From Lachnospiraceae bacterium (GTDB taxonomy: Bacteria > Bacillota > Clostridia > Lachnospirales > Lachnospiraceae), in NCBI GenBank assembly GCA_014804675.1, contig JAAUZH010000005.1:6887-70886 (forward strand): a DNA stretch of 64,000 nucleotides, given 5' to 3'. The first letter of the stretch is position 1; each line of letters begins with the position of its first letter. A program made the position numbers and the translations under genes. This document shows positions 15,795 to 25,894 of the stretch, in pieces. The notes below the pieces were generated by a model that was not told where the DNA came from, did no database searches, and worked only from the letters and a program-made list of their open reading frames with translations.

Positions 15795-16634
15795 CTAACT
15801 CAGCCCCGGTGCTATAAGATAAAAATAAATAAGCACGATTATCCCTAATAGGATTCTGTAATATCCAAACACCTTGAAATCATGTTTTTTTATAAAATCC
15901 ATCAAAAAACGGATTACGATTACAGAGACCACAAATGCCACAATCATGCCCACTGCCAAAAGAACCAGCTCATTGCCGGAAAAGGCAAATCCATATTTTA
16001 CAATCTTTAACAGGCTTGCGCCAAACATTACCGGGATTGCCAAAAAGAATGTAAATTCAGCTGCCACTGTTCTGGAAACTCCTATCATAAGCGCACCTAC
16101 TATAGTAGCGCCGGAACGGGAGGTTCCCGGAAAGATAGCTGCAATTAACTGGAACACGCCAATAAGCATTGCTGTCGTATAGGTAATCTCCCCAAGAGAA
16201 TTTATTTTTGTGCGCTTATTTTTATTTGCATTCTCCACTATAAGGAATAAAATTCCAAAAACAATAAGAGCAAGAGCCACAGTCAGATAATTATAAAATA
16301 ATTCATTAAAAATATCATCAAAAAGAATTCCTATAATTGCTGCCGGGATACATGCCACCAGAATCTTGAACCACATAATCCATGTTTCCTTTACAAGAAA
16401 CGGTCCCTTTTGCCTGTTAAAATTAAAGGGAAAGATTTTGTTCCAAAACAATACCACTACTGCCATGATTGCTCCAAGCTGGATCACCACCAGAAACATT
16501 TCCAGAAATTCAGGGGAAACATCCAGAGCAACAAATTCATCCAATAAAATCATATGTCCGGTACTGCTGATGGGAAGCCATTCCGTAATCCCTTCCACAA
16601 TGCCAAATACTATTGCCTTTAAAATCTCAATCAT
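15795..16634 (-). CDS. uppP: Undecaprenyl-diphosphate phosphatase
   Basis: Integral membrane enzyme that recycles undecaprenyl pyrophosphate to the monophosphate lipid carrier for cell-wall synthesis; its loss raises bacitracin sensitivity. The 279-residue BacA-type protein has FGIVEGITEWLPISSTGHMIL near the N-terminus (Glu-rich motif and SSTGH) and the second signature FPGTSRSGATIVGALMIGVSR. Hydrophobic helices fill the rest. It is the last gene of a close run that starts with trxA, 19 bases after the patatin gene. GGGAG precedes ATG 16634. Confidence 0.96.
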   Translation of the reverse strand: MIEILKAIVFGIVEGITEWLPISSTGHMILLDEFVALDVSPEFLEMFLVVIQLGAIMAVVVLFWNKIFPFNFNRQKGPFLVKETWIMWFKILVACIPAAIIGILFDDIFNELFYNYLTVALALIVFGILFLIVENANKNKRTKINSLGEITYTTAMLIGVFQLIAAIFPGTSRSGATIVGALMIGVSRTVAAEFTFFLAIPVMFGASLLKIVKYGFAFSGNELVLLAVGMIVAFVVSVIVIRFLMDFIKKHDFKVFGYYRILLGIIVLIYFYLIAPGLS

Positions 16635-16653
16635 CTTTCTTCTCCCTAATTCT

Positions 16654-17520
16654 TTATTTCGATATGTTTTCCTTCCTTAAGTACTGCTTCATGGCCTCGT
16701 AAGACTGCTCCGCATCCTTATAACCCTGCTTATACAATGCTCTCAGCTTCCTCTTATCCTTTTCCAGTCTTCCAAGATGAGAATCATACTGGGGCCGGAT
16801 GACAAATATATTGCCCTTTTTTTCTTCCTCCTCCAGAAATTCCATTGTTTCATTATATGCCTCATGACGGTTCTTCATGTTTTCTATTACCATAGGATAT
16901 TTGTGGTAGCGCAGCTTTATAAGCCCCATATGGGAAGAGGGCTTGCGCACAAAGCCAGTATGCTTGGTCAGGACTACCACATTTTTTTTGTTACCGTCTT
17001 CTATGGATTTACGAATGGGAATAGAATCGGAAATTCCGCCGTCCAGATAGTAAGCGCCGTCAATTTCCACATTGTTTGACACCAGTGGAAGGGAACAGGA
17101 TGCCCTTACCCATTGAATATCCTTTCTCATGTCTAAAAGTCTGTGGTACTCGGGCTGTCCGGTCTCTATGTTGGTAACTACCGCATATGCTTTTCCCTTG
17201 TACTTTTCAAATTCTTCATAATTATATATATCAAGTTCGTTAGGTATCCGGTTATAGCAAAAATCCGCCCCAAACAAATCTCCTGTTTTCAACAGGCTAT
17301 AATAGCTGCAATAGTCCTTTTCCTTTAAATACTTTACTGCTATGCGGTAGGCTCTTTTTTTCTGCCTGGACAGATAGCTGCATGCATGGCATATTCCTGC
17401 CGACACTCCATAACAGTTTGAAAACTCTATTCCCTTATCTAAAAAGAAATCCAATACTCCTGCCGTATAAATCCCTTTCATTCCTCCGCCTTCCAATACA
17501 AGACTTGCCTGATACATCAT
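16654..17520 (-). CDS. Patatin-like phospholipase
   Basis: A 288-residue RssA/patatin-like lipid hydrolase. It starts YQASLVLEGGGMKGIYTAGVLDFFLD, the oxyanion glycine loop; the nucleophile elbow is GVSAG (Ser41) and the second half of the dyad is YLDGGISDSIPI (Asp). No signal peptide, so cytoplasmic or at the inner membrane face. The C-terminal ~60 residues are charged and helical. It lies 12 bases after the aminotransferase gene and 19 before uppP, suggesting a role in membrane lipid turnover, with no direct evidence for the substrate. Confidence 0.92.
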   Translation of the reverse strand: MMYQASLVLEGGGMKGIYTAGVLDFFLDKGIEFSNCYGVSAGICHACSYLSRQKKRAYRIAVKYLKEKDYCSYYSLLKTGDLFGADFCYNRIPNELDIYNYEEFEKYKGKAYAVVTNIETGQPEYHRLLDMRKDIQWVRASCSLPLVSNNVEIDGAYYLDGGISDSIPIRKSIEDGNKKNVVVLTKHTGFVRKPSSHMGLIKLRYHKYPMVIENMKNRHEAYNETMEFLEEEEKKGNIFVIRPQYDSHLGRLEKDKRKLRALYKQGYKDAEQSYEAMKQYLRKENISK

Positions 17521-17532
17521 ATTATCACTCTC

Positions 17533-18720
17533 CTAATTTTCATACTCTTTAGCCAGTTTACGAAATGCCTCCAAGGAACGTTCCACCTTCTCTGTAGGAA
17601 CACAATAAGCAATTCGGAAAAATCCCGGACATCCAAAACTGTCTCCCGGCACCAGCGCCAGGTCATATTTTCTTGCTTTCATGCAAAATTCTTTCGCATC
17701 CTCTTCCAATGCTTTTGGGAACATGTAAAAGGTTCCTCCGGGTTTTACGCAGGTAAATCCCAATTCTGTCAATTCTTTATATAGAATCTCCATATTTCTT
17801 TCGTAGACAGATAAATCCGCTGTATCCTCCAACAAATTAGCGACAACTAACTGAATCAAAGATGCCGGACAGTTATGGCCAATACCTCTGGATATCTGGG
17901 TACACATATGAATAATCAATTCGCCGTCCTTACAGCCCGGATTTACTGCCACATAGCCTAATCTTTCACCTGGAATGGAAATGGATTTACTGAAGGAATA
18001 ACACATAATTGTATTTTCATAATACCGGGATATAATGGGCGCATCTACGCTTTCAAATAAAATTTCCCTGTAAGGCTCGTCGGAAATAAGATAAATAGCA
18101 TGTCCATATTCCTGCTGCTTCTTTTTTAAAATATCCGTCAGCTTTTTTATTGTTTCGGCAGAGTACACGATTCCAGAAGGATTATTGGGAGTATTGATCA
18201 ATACCGCTCCTGTATTTTCAGAAAGCAGCTCTTCAAATCTTTCAAAATGAATCTGGAAGTTTTCCGTATCCGCCTCTACAATCTTCAGGTGTGCTCCGGT
18301 AGCTTCAATGTAAGGCATATATTCCGGAAAATAAGGGGCAAATACAATAATATCCTCTCCCGGTACCGTCACTGCCCGAAAAGCATGGGCCAAAGCGCCT
18401 GCTGCTCCTGATGCCATGAACACATGGTTGGCCGTATAGGGCAGACCAAACCGTTTCGACAGGGAAGCCGCCACAGCCTCTCTCACTTCCCAGATTCCAT
18501 GTCCTTCGCTATAGCCATGAAGAGCCAGCGGATCTTCTTCCTCCAACAGCCTGACAGCTGTTTCCCGAAACTTTTCCGGCACTGGAACAGAAGGATTTCC
18601 AAGGCTGTAATCAAATACATTTTCATATCCGATTTCTTTTCCTCTTTCCCTGGCATAAGCCGAAATTTCCCTGATTACAGATTTTTGATTTAGCATTTCT
18701 TTATACTTTGGTGAAATCAT
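17533..18720 (-). CDS. PLP-dependent class I/II aminotransferase
   Basis: A 395-residue fold-type I aminotransferase. Visible are the substrate/PLP segment SLGNPSVPVPEKF, ASGAAGALAHAFRAVTVPGED, the conserved NTPNNPSG, LISDEPYREI with the PLP-contacting Asp and Tyr, and CYSFSKSISIPGERLGYVAV with the Schiff-base lysine (SFSKS). It belongs to the aspartate-aminotransferase-like group, whose amino-acid preference is not readable. It is embedded between envelope genes, 3 bases after the SGNH gene, so it is cotranscribed with an acyl-transfer module. Confidence 0.92.
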   Translation of the reverse strand: MISPKYKEMLNQKSVIREISAYARERGKEIGYENVFDYSLGNPSVPVPEKFRETAVRLLEEEDPLALHGYSEGHGIWEVREAVAASLSKRFGLPYTANHVFMASGAAGALAHAFRAVTVPGEDIIVFAPYFPEYMPYIEATGAHLKIVEADTENFQIHFERFEELLSENTGAVLINTPNNPSGIVYSAETIKKLTDILKKKQQEYGHAIYLISDEPYREILFESVDAPIISRYYENTIMCYSFSKSISIPGERLGYVAVNPGCKDGELIIHMCTQISRGIGHNCPASLIQLVVANLLEDTADLSVYERNMEILYKELTELGFTCVKPGGTFYMFPKALEEDAKEFCMKARKYDLALVPGDSFGCPGFFRIAYCVPTEKVERSLEAFRKLAKEYEN

Positions 18721-18723
18721 ACT

Positions 18724-19656
18724 TTATTCCCTCTTATCTAAATAATTTTGTATGTCTTTTATTAACAGCTCTGTTCGTATTGTAGCCCCTTCGTTCGTTA
18801 AATGCAAATACGTATTATAAAATAAGTCAGGAGACATACAATATTCCGTATAGTCTGATATGACCGGGCAATCCACCTTCGACCTAAGCTCCTGCTCAAA
18901 TGCCGCATACTCTTCCTTTGCAGGGGCATTCTCATAATAGGCAATGGGATATGCCGCAATGACTAATGCAGCGCCTTTTCGGGTTACATATTCATTGAGC
19001 CCATTGACCCTTTCCACATATTCCTGGCTGATCTTGGGAACCTGCACTTCACTAAATTCCAATTCCGGAAGACTTTCCGGCCGGTCGCTGATATTATCTC
19101 CGTACTCATTATACATATTTCTCGTATATATACTGTCTTCTGTAAAGTTTCCTATACTGTTTGTCCAAAGTTCTATACATTTTTTTAAATAGGAAGGATA
19201 CGCCTTTACCATGTCCGGAATATCCTTCCACCTGATAAAGCGATAAAGTTCCAAATGATTTTCTATAGTAATCCATGCTAACTCCGGATTTTTAATCTTA
19301 TCATCATCATCAAAGCTGGAGGGACTTAGTATAATAATATCCCCCTCCTGTACGTTAATCCTTGCCGCTTGTTCATTAAATGCATTTCCTACTCCACCGT
19401 GAAGTCCCATATTGACTACGGGCATCTGAAGGGCTTCCTCTATATTCCCGGATACAATGCCAAAGGGCAGGTTAGAATTTCCCACCAATACAATTTTAGG
19501 ACCTTCCAGAGATTCTAACCGATGTACCTTGTCAATCAGAGATGCCTGATTATTCTGCAGATACTGGGGCATGATAATCACAAAACATAAAAGAAACAAT
19601 AGAACAATTAAAATTATGCACTTCATAAAAAACAGAAGCTCTTTTTTATATTTCAT
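18724..19656 (-). CDS. Membrane-anchored SGNH-hydrolase-like partner of MBOAT protein
   Basis: A 310-residue protein with one N-terminal membrane span (FFMKCIILIVLLFLLCFVIIM, residues 9-29) and an extracellular domain. IVLVGNSNLPFGI fits the SGNH nucleophile block, and LFYNTYLHLTNEGATIRTELL fits the C-terminal His block. Relatives paired with MBOAT acyltransferases usually show an Asp four residues before that His, but here it is Asn. Such pairs (as in AlgI/AlgJ or DltB/DltD) move acyl groups onto surface polymers. It follows the MBOAT gene by 62 bases. The family is inferred from motifs and context. Confidence 0.75.
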   Translation of the reverse strand: MKYKKELLFFMKCIILIVLLFLLCFVIIMPQYLQNNQASLIDKVHRLESLEGPKIVLVGNSNLPFGIVSGNIEEALQMPVVNMGLHGGVGNAFNEQAARINVQEGDIIILSPSSFDDDDKIKNPELAWITIENHLELYRFIRWKDIPDMVKAYPSYLKKCIELWTNSIGNFTEDSIYTRNMYNEYGDNISDRPESLPELEFSEVQVPKISQEYVERVNGLNEYVTRKGAALVIAAYPIAYYENAPAKEEYAAFEQELRSKVDCPVISDYTEYCMSPDLFYNTYLHLTNEGATIRTELLIKDIQNYLDKRE

Positions 19657-19718
19657 TTCTTTTCTGATTTCCTTTCTAAACAGTTACATATAGCCAGCTC
19701 AATCCATAGCCCGCCACA

Positions 19719-21200
19719 CTAGAATTGAAAATATATAAATTGGGTCTGCTCATATAAATTTCCATACACCCCAAAAAATAAAATCCCTAACAGCAGCCCT
19801 CCATAGATTACATAGCGCAGCCATGCCCCTTGGGAAAATACAAGCTCCACTACATCAATTCCCTTATATTTCATGCCATCTATCAAAAACAAAAGAAAAA
19901 CAGACAAAAGCACTACTACGGTTATCTGGGTGCTCATCCCCATACTGACAAAAGCCAATCCCGCAATTCTCTCCGGCGCCAGATAATCAATGCATTTCTT
20001 GATCATAAAAAATGCTTCGCCTATGCTGTTTGCTCTGAAGAACAGCCATGTAAAATTCACCAGTGCAAAGGTAATGAGCCTGGAAGACAGCCGGTAGCTA
20101 AATCTACTTGTGTCCACAGAGAACCTTATCCTAACCCTTTTCCTGAATCCAACCGTCAATTCTTCCAGAATCATAAAGATGCCATTCATAGCACCCCATA
20201 CAATGTAATTCCATGCAGCGCCATGCCATATGCCGCTTACAAAAAAAATAAGAAATTGATTAATGTATTTTCTTATGGTTCCCTTCCTGTTGCCCCCCAA
20301 GGGAATATACAGATAATCCCGAAACCAGCTTGTCAGGGAAATATGCCATCTCTTCCAAAACTCGGAAATGCTTGCTGCATAATAGGGGCTTTTGAAATTC
20401 TCCATTAACTGAAAATCCAGAATTTGGGCACTGCCGATGGCAATCAGGGAATACCCCCCGAAATCGCAATAAATCTGTATGCCAAACAGTATTACTGCCA
20501 ATATGATTTCAATACCGGAAAATCCATTATAATTCCCAAATACCAAATCCACTGTTGGAGCAATGTTATCCGAAATGACCATTTTCATAAACAATCCCCA
20601 TGCCATCATGAGAAGGCCTTTTCTGACATTGTCTACCTGAAATCTGTGCTCTCTGTCAAACTGCCCAAGGAGATTTTTTGACCGCTCAATGGGACCTGCC
20701 ACAAGCTGGGGAAAAAAAGAGACGAACAGGGCATATTTCACGATATTCCGGGTCGCTTTGATTTCTCCCCGGTATACATCCATGCTGTAGCTTAATGCCT
20801 GAAAGATATAAAAGGAGATACCCACCGGAAGAAGAATATCAAAATGGGTAAGATTTATCTCTGCACCTGCAGCCCCTGCTAACCGATTGATATTATCAAT
20901 AGCAAAATTTATGTACTTAAAGAAAAACAAAATAAGCAGGTTCAACAGGAACGTAAATCCTAAACAAGCCTTAGCAGGCACTTCCTTTCCCTGATTACGG
21001 AACCGTTCAATAAACAGTCCACCTACATAGGTAATAAAGGTAGAACCTGCTAACAATAAAGCATATTTTGCATTCCACTGCATATAGAAAAAATAACTGA
21101 CTACCAGAAGCCAAACATTTTTCAGCCGCTTGGGCATGAGAAAATAAAGGCATACCACAACAGGGAAAAACAGCAGGTAGTCTATCGAATTAAATATCAT
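19719..21200 (-). CDS. MBOAT-family membrane O-acyltransferase (AlgI/DltB type)
   Basis: A 493-residue polytopic membrane enzyme that passes acyl groups across the membrane to a surface acceptor. It opens MIFNSIDYLLFFPVVVCLYFLMP and contains LLPVGISFYIFQALSYSMDVYRGEI, FFPQLVAGPIERS, SEFWKRWHISLTSWFRDYLYIPLGGNRKG and the catalytic-histidine segment FFVSGIWHGAAWNYIVWGAMNG. All are diagnostic of the AlgI-like group. Its RBS GAGGAG overlaps the end of trxA. With the SGNH protein downstream it probably acylates or acetylates an exopolysaccharide or wall polymer; the acceptor is unknown. Confidence 0.94.
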   Translation of the reverse strand: MIFNSIDYLLFFPVVVCLYFLMPKRLKNVWLLVVSYFFYMQWNAKYALLLAGSTFITYVGGLFIERFRNQGKEVPAKACLGFTFLLNLLILFFFKYINFAIDNINRLAGAAGAEINLTHFDILLPVGISFYIFQALSYSMDVYRGEIKATRNIVKYALFVSFFPQLVAGPIERSKNLLGQFDREHRFQVDNVRKGLLMMAWGLFMKMVISDNIAPTVDLVFGNYNGFSGIEIILAVILFGIQIYCDFGGYSLIAIGSAQILDFQLMENFKSPYYAASISEFWKRWHISLTSWFRDYLYIPLGGNRKGTIRKYINQFLIFFVSGIWHGAAWNYIVWGAMNGIFMILEELTVGFRKRVRIRFSVDTSRFSYRLSSRLITFALVNFTWLFFRANSIGEAFFMIKKCIDYLAPERIAGLAFVSMGMSTQITVVVLLSVFLLFLIDGMKYKGIDVVELVFSQGAWLRYVIYGGLLLGILFFGVYGNLYEQTQFIYFQF

Positions 21201-21203
21201 AAA

Positions 21204-21512
21204 TTACTCCTCTAATAACTGCTTTAATTCCTCTTTTGTGGAAAACCCTACCCTTACAGCAGTCTTTTCTCCACTTTTTACCACAACCAAAGTAGGAATG
21301 CTCATGACCTTATATTTCATGGCAAGCTCCGGCTCTTCATCCACATTTACTTTTCCTACTAAAATATCCTGGTTTTCTTTGGAAAATTCTTCAATAACCG
21401 GCGTCTGCATCTGGCATGGGCCACACCATTCCGCCCAAAAGTCCAATAAAACCGGTTTACCGCTATTCATGACCTGCTCGTCAAAATTATCCGTTGTAAT
21501 CTTTACTGCCAT
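21204..21512 (-). CDS. trxA: Thioredoxin
   Basis: A 102-residue cytoplasmic thioredoxin with WAEWCGPCQMQTPVIEE, the CGPC active site near residues 31-34, and the cis-proline loop MSIPTLVV. It reduces protein disulfides with electrons from thioredoxin reductase; no reductase gene is adjacent. AGAGGAGTGAT precedes ATG 21512. It is the first gene of a six-gene close-spaced series continuing through the MBOAT protein to uppP, which is an unusual partnership. Confidence 0.95.
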   Translation of the reverse strand: MAVKITTDNFDEQVMNSGKPVLLDFWAEWCGPCQMQTPVIEEFSKENQDILVGKVNVDEEPELAMKYKVMSIPTLVVVKSGEKTAVRVGFSTKEELKQLLEE

Positions 21513-21639
21513 GTTATCACTCCTCTTCTTAAAATATGATGAAACTTTTTATTCTTTTCTATAATAGTAATACGCATTTTTCATGCAATCATACTATAAC
21601 ATATTTTTTTCATAAGCGATACTTTTTTGTATCTTTTAG

Positions 21640-21667
21640 AAAAAAGAGACTGCTTTACGCAGTCTCT
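21640..21667 (-). terminator. Terminator of the 606-residue MCP gene
   Basis: On the minus strand AGAGACTGC pairs with GCAGTCTCT around a short loop, followed by a T6 run. It starts about 20 bases past the stop. Confidence 0.9.
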
Positions 21668-21688
21668 CTATACCACAGACCTCTTCTC

Positions 21689-23509
21689 TTAGTTAATTAC
21701 TGCAAACCGGCTGATATGACTCAGCAATTCCTTAATTACTTGATTTACATCCTGTGATGCTGTTAATACCTCTTTCATACCGCCCACCAGCTCTGAGGTG
21801 TTACCTACCACACTGGTAATACCTTCTGTACTTTGCTGAACCGTTGTGGAGATTCCTTCATTGGCGCTTAACACCTTATTCATAACTTCCGTAAGCTTTT
21901 CTGCCGCACAGGACATCTGATACATCATATTGTTAATGGTGTCCGCATCCTGATAATACTGCTGCCCGGTTGCTTCCAAAGCATCATAGTCTGCCAATAC
22001 CGTATTCTTTACAAATTCCATAAGTCTGCTGGCATTTTCAGACAGCTCTTCCACGCTGGTTACCACTTCAGAACTGATATCCTGAATATTACTTGCAGTT
22101 TCCTTGGAATTATCTGCCAGCTGACGGATTTCATCTGCAACTACCGCAAATCCTCTGCCTGCTTCGCCAGCTCTTGCTGCTTCAATGGAAGCATTTAATG
22201 CAAGCAGATTGGTCTTATGGGCAATTCCCATAATCTCATTTGTAAGTCCGGTAATCCTATCTACTTCTCTTCCCTTCTCTAAGGAAACAGTAATTGCCGT
22301 ATCAATTTCTCCTACCATATTGCGGGCTTCGCTTTTACTTTGCTTTGCTTTCGTATCCAGCTCTTCCGCTCTTTCTTTAATATTTCCTGCATAAGAGGCG
22401 CCATCTTCCGCCTGTTTTGCAATATCACTTACAGAGCCCTCTACTTTTTTGGTCTCCTCATTTACCAGAGAAACACTGGAAGCCACTTCTTCCATGCCTG
22501 CCGCCAGCTCTTCTAATGTTGCAGAAGTATCATCTGCTCCTCTGCTGGCGCTCTCCACATTAGCCTCCACAATCTGCTGCCGCTTTGATAACCGTTCACA
22601 GGAAATGGAGATACTGGAAATAACCTCCTGAAGCATTTCCAAAAAGGAATTGATCCCTTTTGCCATCTTTCCAATTTCGTCCTTGGAATTTATCTGGATG
22701 CGGCAAGTCAAATCTCCCCTGCCTGCCTCGATTGCTTCCATAATCCTTCCCAGCTCCAACGTTACCTTCTTTAAAGGCCTTACTACTGTAAAATAGGTAA
22801 TGGCAATAATAACAAGGGCAGCTATTACCAAAAACGCACAGCACAGCACCACCACATACGGAACCCGCTCAGAATAAGCATTCGACTCTTCCCTTGCCGC
22901 TTCCATGTTTTCATTGCTGATTGCCAGCATTTGATCGATATATTCTTCTACATTATCATCGAAAATCGCAAAATGGCTGGTAGCCACACCTGCGGCCTGA
23001 TTCTTGTTTACCCGGCTGGACTGAAGGAGAGTTTCCACGATGCTTTTATAACTCTCATAATCCAACATGAAATTGTTGAAGATTTCCTTTCTCGGGTCTT
23101 CCTCTGTAAGACGCCCGTCCAAAGTGGCCACCTTTTCATCCAAAGACGCAAATCCTTCTGAAATTGTTGCCTCATACTGATCCATTTTATGTTCTTTGGT
23201 TGCGATGATATGAAGGAGCACCTTGCCGTTTATGTAGGAGAAATCCCTGGCAACTTCCGAAATCAGTTCAATATCGGTTACCTGGCTATTGATAATCCGC
23301 TCATTTACCTTACTCATGCTGGATAAAGTCCCTGCCAAATAAAAAATACCGCAAAGGGACACAATAACCAAAACGGAAACCAATCCATATATCTTCAGCC
23401 CTATTTTAGAAACAGCCAGCTCTCTTTTTGCCGGTTTGTTTTTATGTTTCTTTATGGCTTTTTTAGTACTTTTATTAGGGGTTTTCTTTCGTCTCTCTTT
23501 GTCTGCCAT
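21689..23509 (-). CDS. Methyl-accepting chemotaxis protein
   Basis: A 606-residue transmembrane sensor. The N-terminus is a Lys-rich cytoplasmic tail (residues 1-36), then a span near 38-60, a ligand-binding region of about 150 residues predicted as a four-helix bundle, a second span ([22 protein letters not shown]), a HAMP domain ([21 protein letters not shown]) and a long signalling coiled coil. The hairpin tip reads [44 protein letters not shown], which contacts CheA and CheW. No flagellar or chemotaxis genes are close. GGGAGG precedes ATG 23509. Ligand unknown. Confidence 0.95.
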   Translation of the reverse strand: MADKERRKKTPNKSTKKAIKKHKNKPAKRELAVSKIGLKIYGLVSVLVIVSLCGIFYLAGTLSSMSKVNERIINSQVTDIELISEVARDFSYINGKVLLHIIATKEHKMDQYEATISEGFASLDEKVATLDGRLTEEDPRKEIFNNFMLDYESYKSIVETLLQSSRVNKNQAAGVATSHFAIFDDNVEEYIDQMLAISNENMEAAREESNAYSERVPYVVVLCCAFLVIAALVIIAITYFTVVRPLKKVTLELGRIMEAIEAGRGDLTCRIQINSKDEIGKMAKGINSFLEMLQEVISSISISCERLSKRQQIVEANVESASRGADDTSATLEELAAGMEEVASSVSLVNEETKKVEGSVSDIAKQAEDGASYAGNIKERAEELDTKAKQSKSEARNMVGEIDTAITVSLEKGREVDRITGLTNEIMGIAHKTNLLALNASIEAARAGEAGRGFAVVADEIRQLADNSKETASNIQDISSEVVTSVEELSENASRLMEFVKNTVLADYDALEATGQQYYQDADTINNMMYQMSCAAEKLTEVMNKVLSANEGISTTVQQSTEGITSVVGNTSELVGGMKEVLTASQDVNQVIKELLSHISRFAVIN

Positions 23510-23664
23510 AATATAGCCTCCCTGTCATTATTTCCTTTTGTTATATCCCCGTTTCTGCTAACCTCTAGCAAAGTATAATCATTTTACCATGTTTCTCACT
23601 TTTTTAAAAGCCCCAAACCGAGGAATTTGAATGCATGAATGGGAAAGAACTGTCTACCTTTTTA

Positions 23665-24942
23665 TTATCCCAGAGTTATCTGATTCCGCCCAAGGGCCTT
23701 GCCTTTGTAAAGACTATCATCTGCACGTTTTACCAGTCTTTCTATCGTTTCGTCTTTTTTATGCTCTGCTACTCCGAAAGTCATTGTAACGGAAACCACC
23801 TTTTCTCCATAGGTAACTCTCATGTTCTGAATACTGGTAAGAATCTTTTCCGTTTCCAAAAGAGCTTGATCCCTATGAAGACCTATGAATACTAAAAGAA
23901 ACTCTTCACCTCCCCATCGGATAGAATAACCATCACATTTTTGAAAATGCTGTTGGAAACATTCTGCTACTTTTTTCAAGACCACATCACCGCATTCATG
24001 GCCGTAATCATCATTGAACTTTTTAAAGAAGTCAATATCCCCTAATGCCACAGAAAATGTATCATCCGATTCTTTCGCATTCTTTTCCAGTTCTCTTAGT
24101 CTGCCTTCACCGCTCCGCCTATTGTACAAATCGGTAAGCCCGTCTTTTTCAATGAGCTGCCTTAAGGACCGCTGCACGGTTAATGCAAGCCTTCCCATTT
24201 CACCAATCTCATCATTGCGGGCAATCAGCCTTTCATCCTGCCTGGCAGACAAGTCCCCGCTTGCTACCTTTCTTAAAAACTCCATCATTCTATTTATAGA
24301 AGTTATGATGCTTTTTGTAAAGCAGACACTAAAGACAGCAGCCAGAATCAGGGCAATAAAACCGATGGCAATAATCTGGTTAATGACATGGGCAACCTTC
24401 CCATTTACCTCTTTTTGCTGTTTTCCTACAAATAACATGCCCACCACGGAATCATCGCTGTTTACAAGCGGCAGGTAGCATCCATAATATTTTTCATCAA
24501 AAATCGACAGTTCATTGGAAAAAAAAGCTTCTCCTCCGTCAAGCACATGTTCTACTACTACGTCAGAAACCAAGGTGCCTCCAATACGTTCATTGTCTTG
24601 ATTTCTTATGGTAGTAAGCATTCTTGTATTCCCGTAGAGCAGACTGACCTCGACTCCGGTTTCTTCTTTTATATGGTCAATCAATGAATAGTCATCATAC
24701 AGGGCATAATCTCCTTTTAGCACATGTCCATCCTGATTTATCCTATAATCACCGGGATATGCTGTTTCATAAGTTTCCATAATAGAAATGCCAAGATTTC
24801 TAAGAGCCTCTTCCACTTCTTCCTCCATGCTTGCCTTTAACGTTCTTGCTGAAAATCCCAATATGATTATCGCAAATCCCACTAAAGGAATCCATGTCAT
24901 CAAAATAAGGGAAAAGTATAAGCTTCCCTGAACCTTTTTCAT
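23665..24942 (-). CDS. Membrane diguanylate cyclase (Cache-like, HAMP, GGDEF)
   Basis: A 425-residue enzyme predicted to make cyclic di-GMP. Membrane spans lie near residues 8-30 and 185-210 and flank an extracellular region of about 150 residues (contains LLYGNTRMLTTIRNQDNERIGGTLVS, Cache-like). A HAMP linker follows, then a GGDEF domain with LTDLYNRRSGEGRL, DIDFFKKFNDDYGHECGD and the active-site motif GGEEF in IRWGGEEFLLVF. No clear RxxD inhibitory site was found. GGAGGAG precedes ATG 24942. Output may link the sensed ligand to surface or biofilm behaviour; no EAL partner is nearby. Confidence 0.93.
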   Translation of the reverse strand: MKKVQGSLYFSLILMTWIPLVGFAIIILGFSARTLKASMEEEVEEALRNLGISIMETYETAYPGDYRINQDGHVLKGDYALYDDYSLIDHIKEETGVEVSLLYGNTRMLTTIRNQDNERIGGTLVSDVVVEHVLDGGEAFFSNELSIFDEKYYGCYLPLVNSDDSVVGMLFVGKQQKEVNGKVAHVINQIIAIGFIALILAAVFSVCFTKSIITSINRMMEFLRKVASGDLSARQDERLIARNDEIGEMGRLALTVQRSLRQLIEKDGLTDLYNRRSGEGRLRELEKNAKESDDTFSVALGDIDFFKKFNDDYGHECGDVVLKKVAECFQQHFQKCDGYSIRWGGEEFLLVFIGLHRDQALLETEKILTSIQNMRVTYGEKVVSVTMTFGVAEHKKDETIERLVKRADDSLYKGKALGRNQITLG

Positions 24943-25075
24943 ATGGCTCCTCCTTATACATTATATGTAGTTTTAGTATAGCATTCTCCCGTTTAATTTT
25001 CAATGAAAACTATCGTCATTTTTGTATCTACCATTGCAAATCCTGCCTGCATAAAAAATACTAAAGCTGCACCCA

Positions 25076-25894
25076 TTAAATAAAATACCACTCCAATTGT
25101 TCATCTCCGATTTCTGCTGTCCCCTTACGAACAAGCCCACACTTTTCACAAATACGCACAGAAGGAAGATTTTCTTTATGAACAAATGCATTAAAGTGAC
25201 TAAAACCTATTTCTTCTTTTCCATATTGTATAATCGCCTTGCAGACTTCTGTAGCATAGCCTTGATTCTGATATGGCTTTCCTATGACATATCCCAGCTC
25301 CGGTTCGTGGTATTCTTCTCTGTGGCTGATGCCTGCCCGTCCGATAATCTGTCCCGTCAATTTTTCTTCTACAATCCACAACCCATGTCCATAAAAACCG
25401 TATACGCTTTTGATATAATCCTCTGTATATGCTGCTTCTTTTTCTCTGTCTTCATATAGCCCTTCCATATATCGGGTAATAGAAGGGTCCTCGTATATTT
25501 TGTACAAGTCATCCAAATCCTTCAGGGTCATTTCCCGGACTCTGCAGCGGGGTGTATCAAGTATATGCCAGGGAAGATGATGAAATCGCCTATAAACCTG
25601 TTCCAGGTATTTCATCTCTACCCCTTCTAAAGTCGTAATCCCATAAGCTGCCTTGGGAAATGATTTGGAATTATCCGAAGAATTTAAATATACTAAAAAT
25701 GCAATCTCGCTTTTCAGGGCTTCTTCATAAAAATCTTCTCTGTCAGTAATCACCAGCGCCTGCTCTTTGGCATATGCTGACAACTCTTCCTTTTTCTCCG
25801 CTTTTTTAATGAAACTTTTTTTCTCTTGTATAAAACATCTGATTTCTTCCTTAGAAACTTCAGAACTCAGTGCCAATATGATTTGCTTTACCAA
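25076..25894 (-). CDS. RimJ/RimL-type GNAT N-acetyltransferase with N-terminal extension
   Basis: A 272-residue protein. Residues about 110-270 form a GNAT domain of the RimJ/RimL group: RCRVREMTLKDLDDLYKIYEDPSITRYM, IIGRAGISHREEYHEPELGYVIG, acetyl-CoA loop KPYQNQGYATEVC and the tail IGFSHFNAFVHKENLPSVRICEKCGL. The N-terminal ~105 residues are not part of that domain; they resemble a small Rossmann-like region (AYAKEQALVITDREDFYEEAL, AYGITTLEG). The only start near the 5' end is TTG at 25894, with GGCGG upstream. Acceptor unknown. Confidence 0.85.
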   Translation of the reverse strand: MVKQIILALSSEVSKEEIRCFIQEKKSFIKKAEKKEELSAYAKEQALVITDREDFYEEALKSEIAFLVYLNSSDNSKSFPKAAYGITTLEGVEMKYLEQVYRRFHHLPWHILDTPRCRVREMTLKDLDDLYKIYEDPSITRYMEGLYEDREKEAAYTEDYIKSVYGFYGHGLWIVEEKLTGQIIGRAGISHREEYHEPELGYVIGKPYQNQGYATEVCKAIIQYGKEEIGFSHFNAFVHKENLPSVRICEKCGLVRKGTAEIGDEQLEWYFI

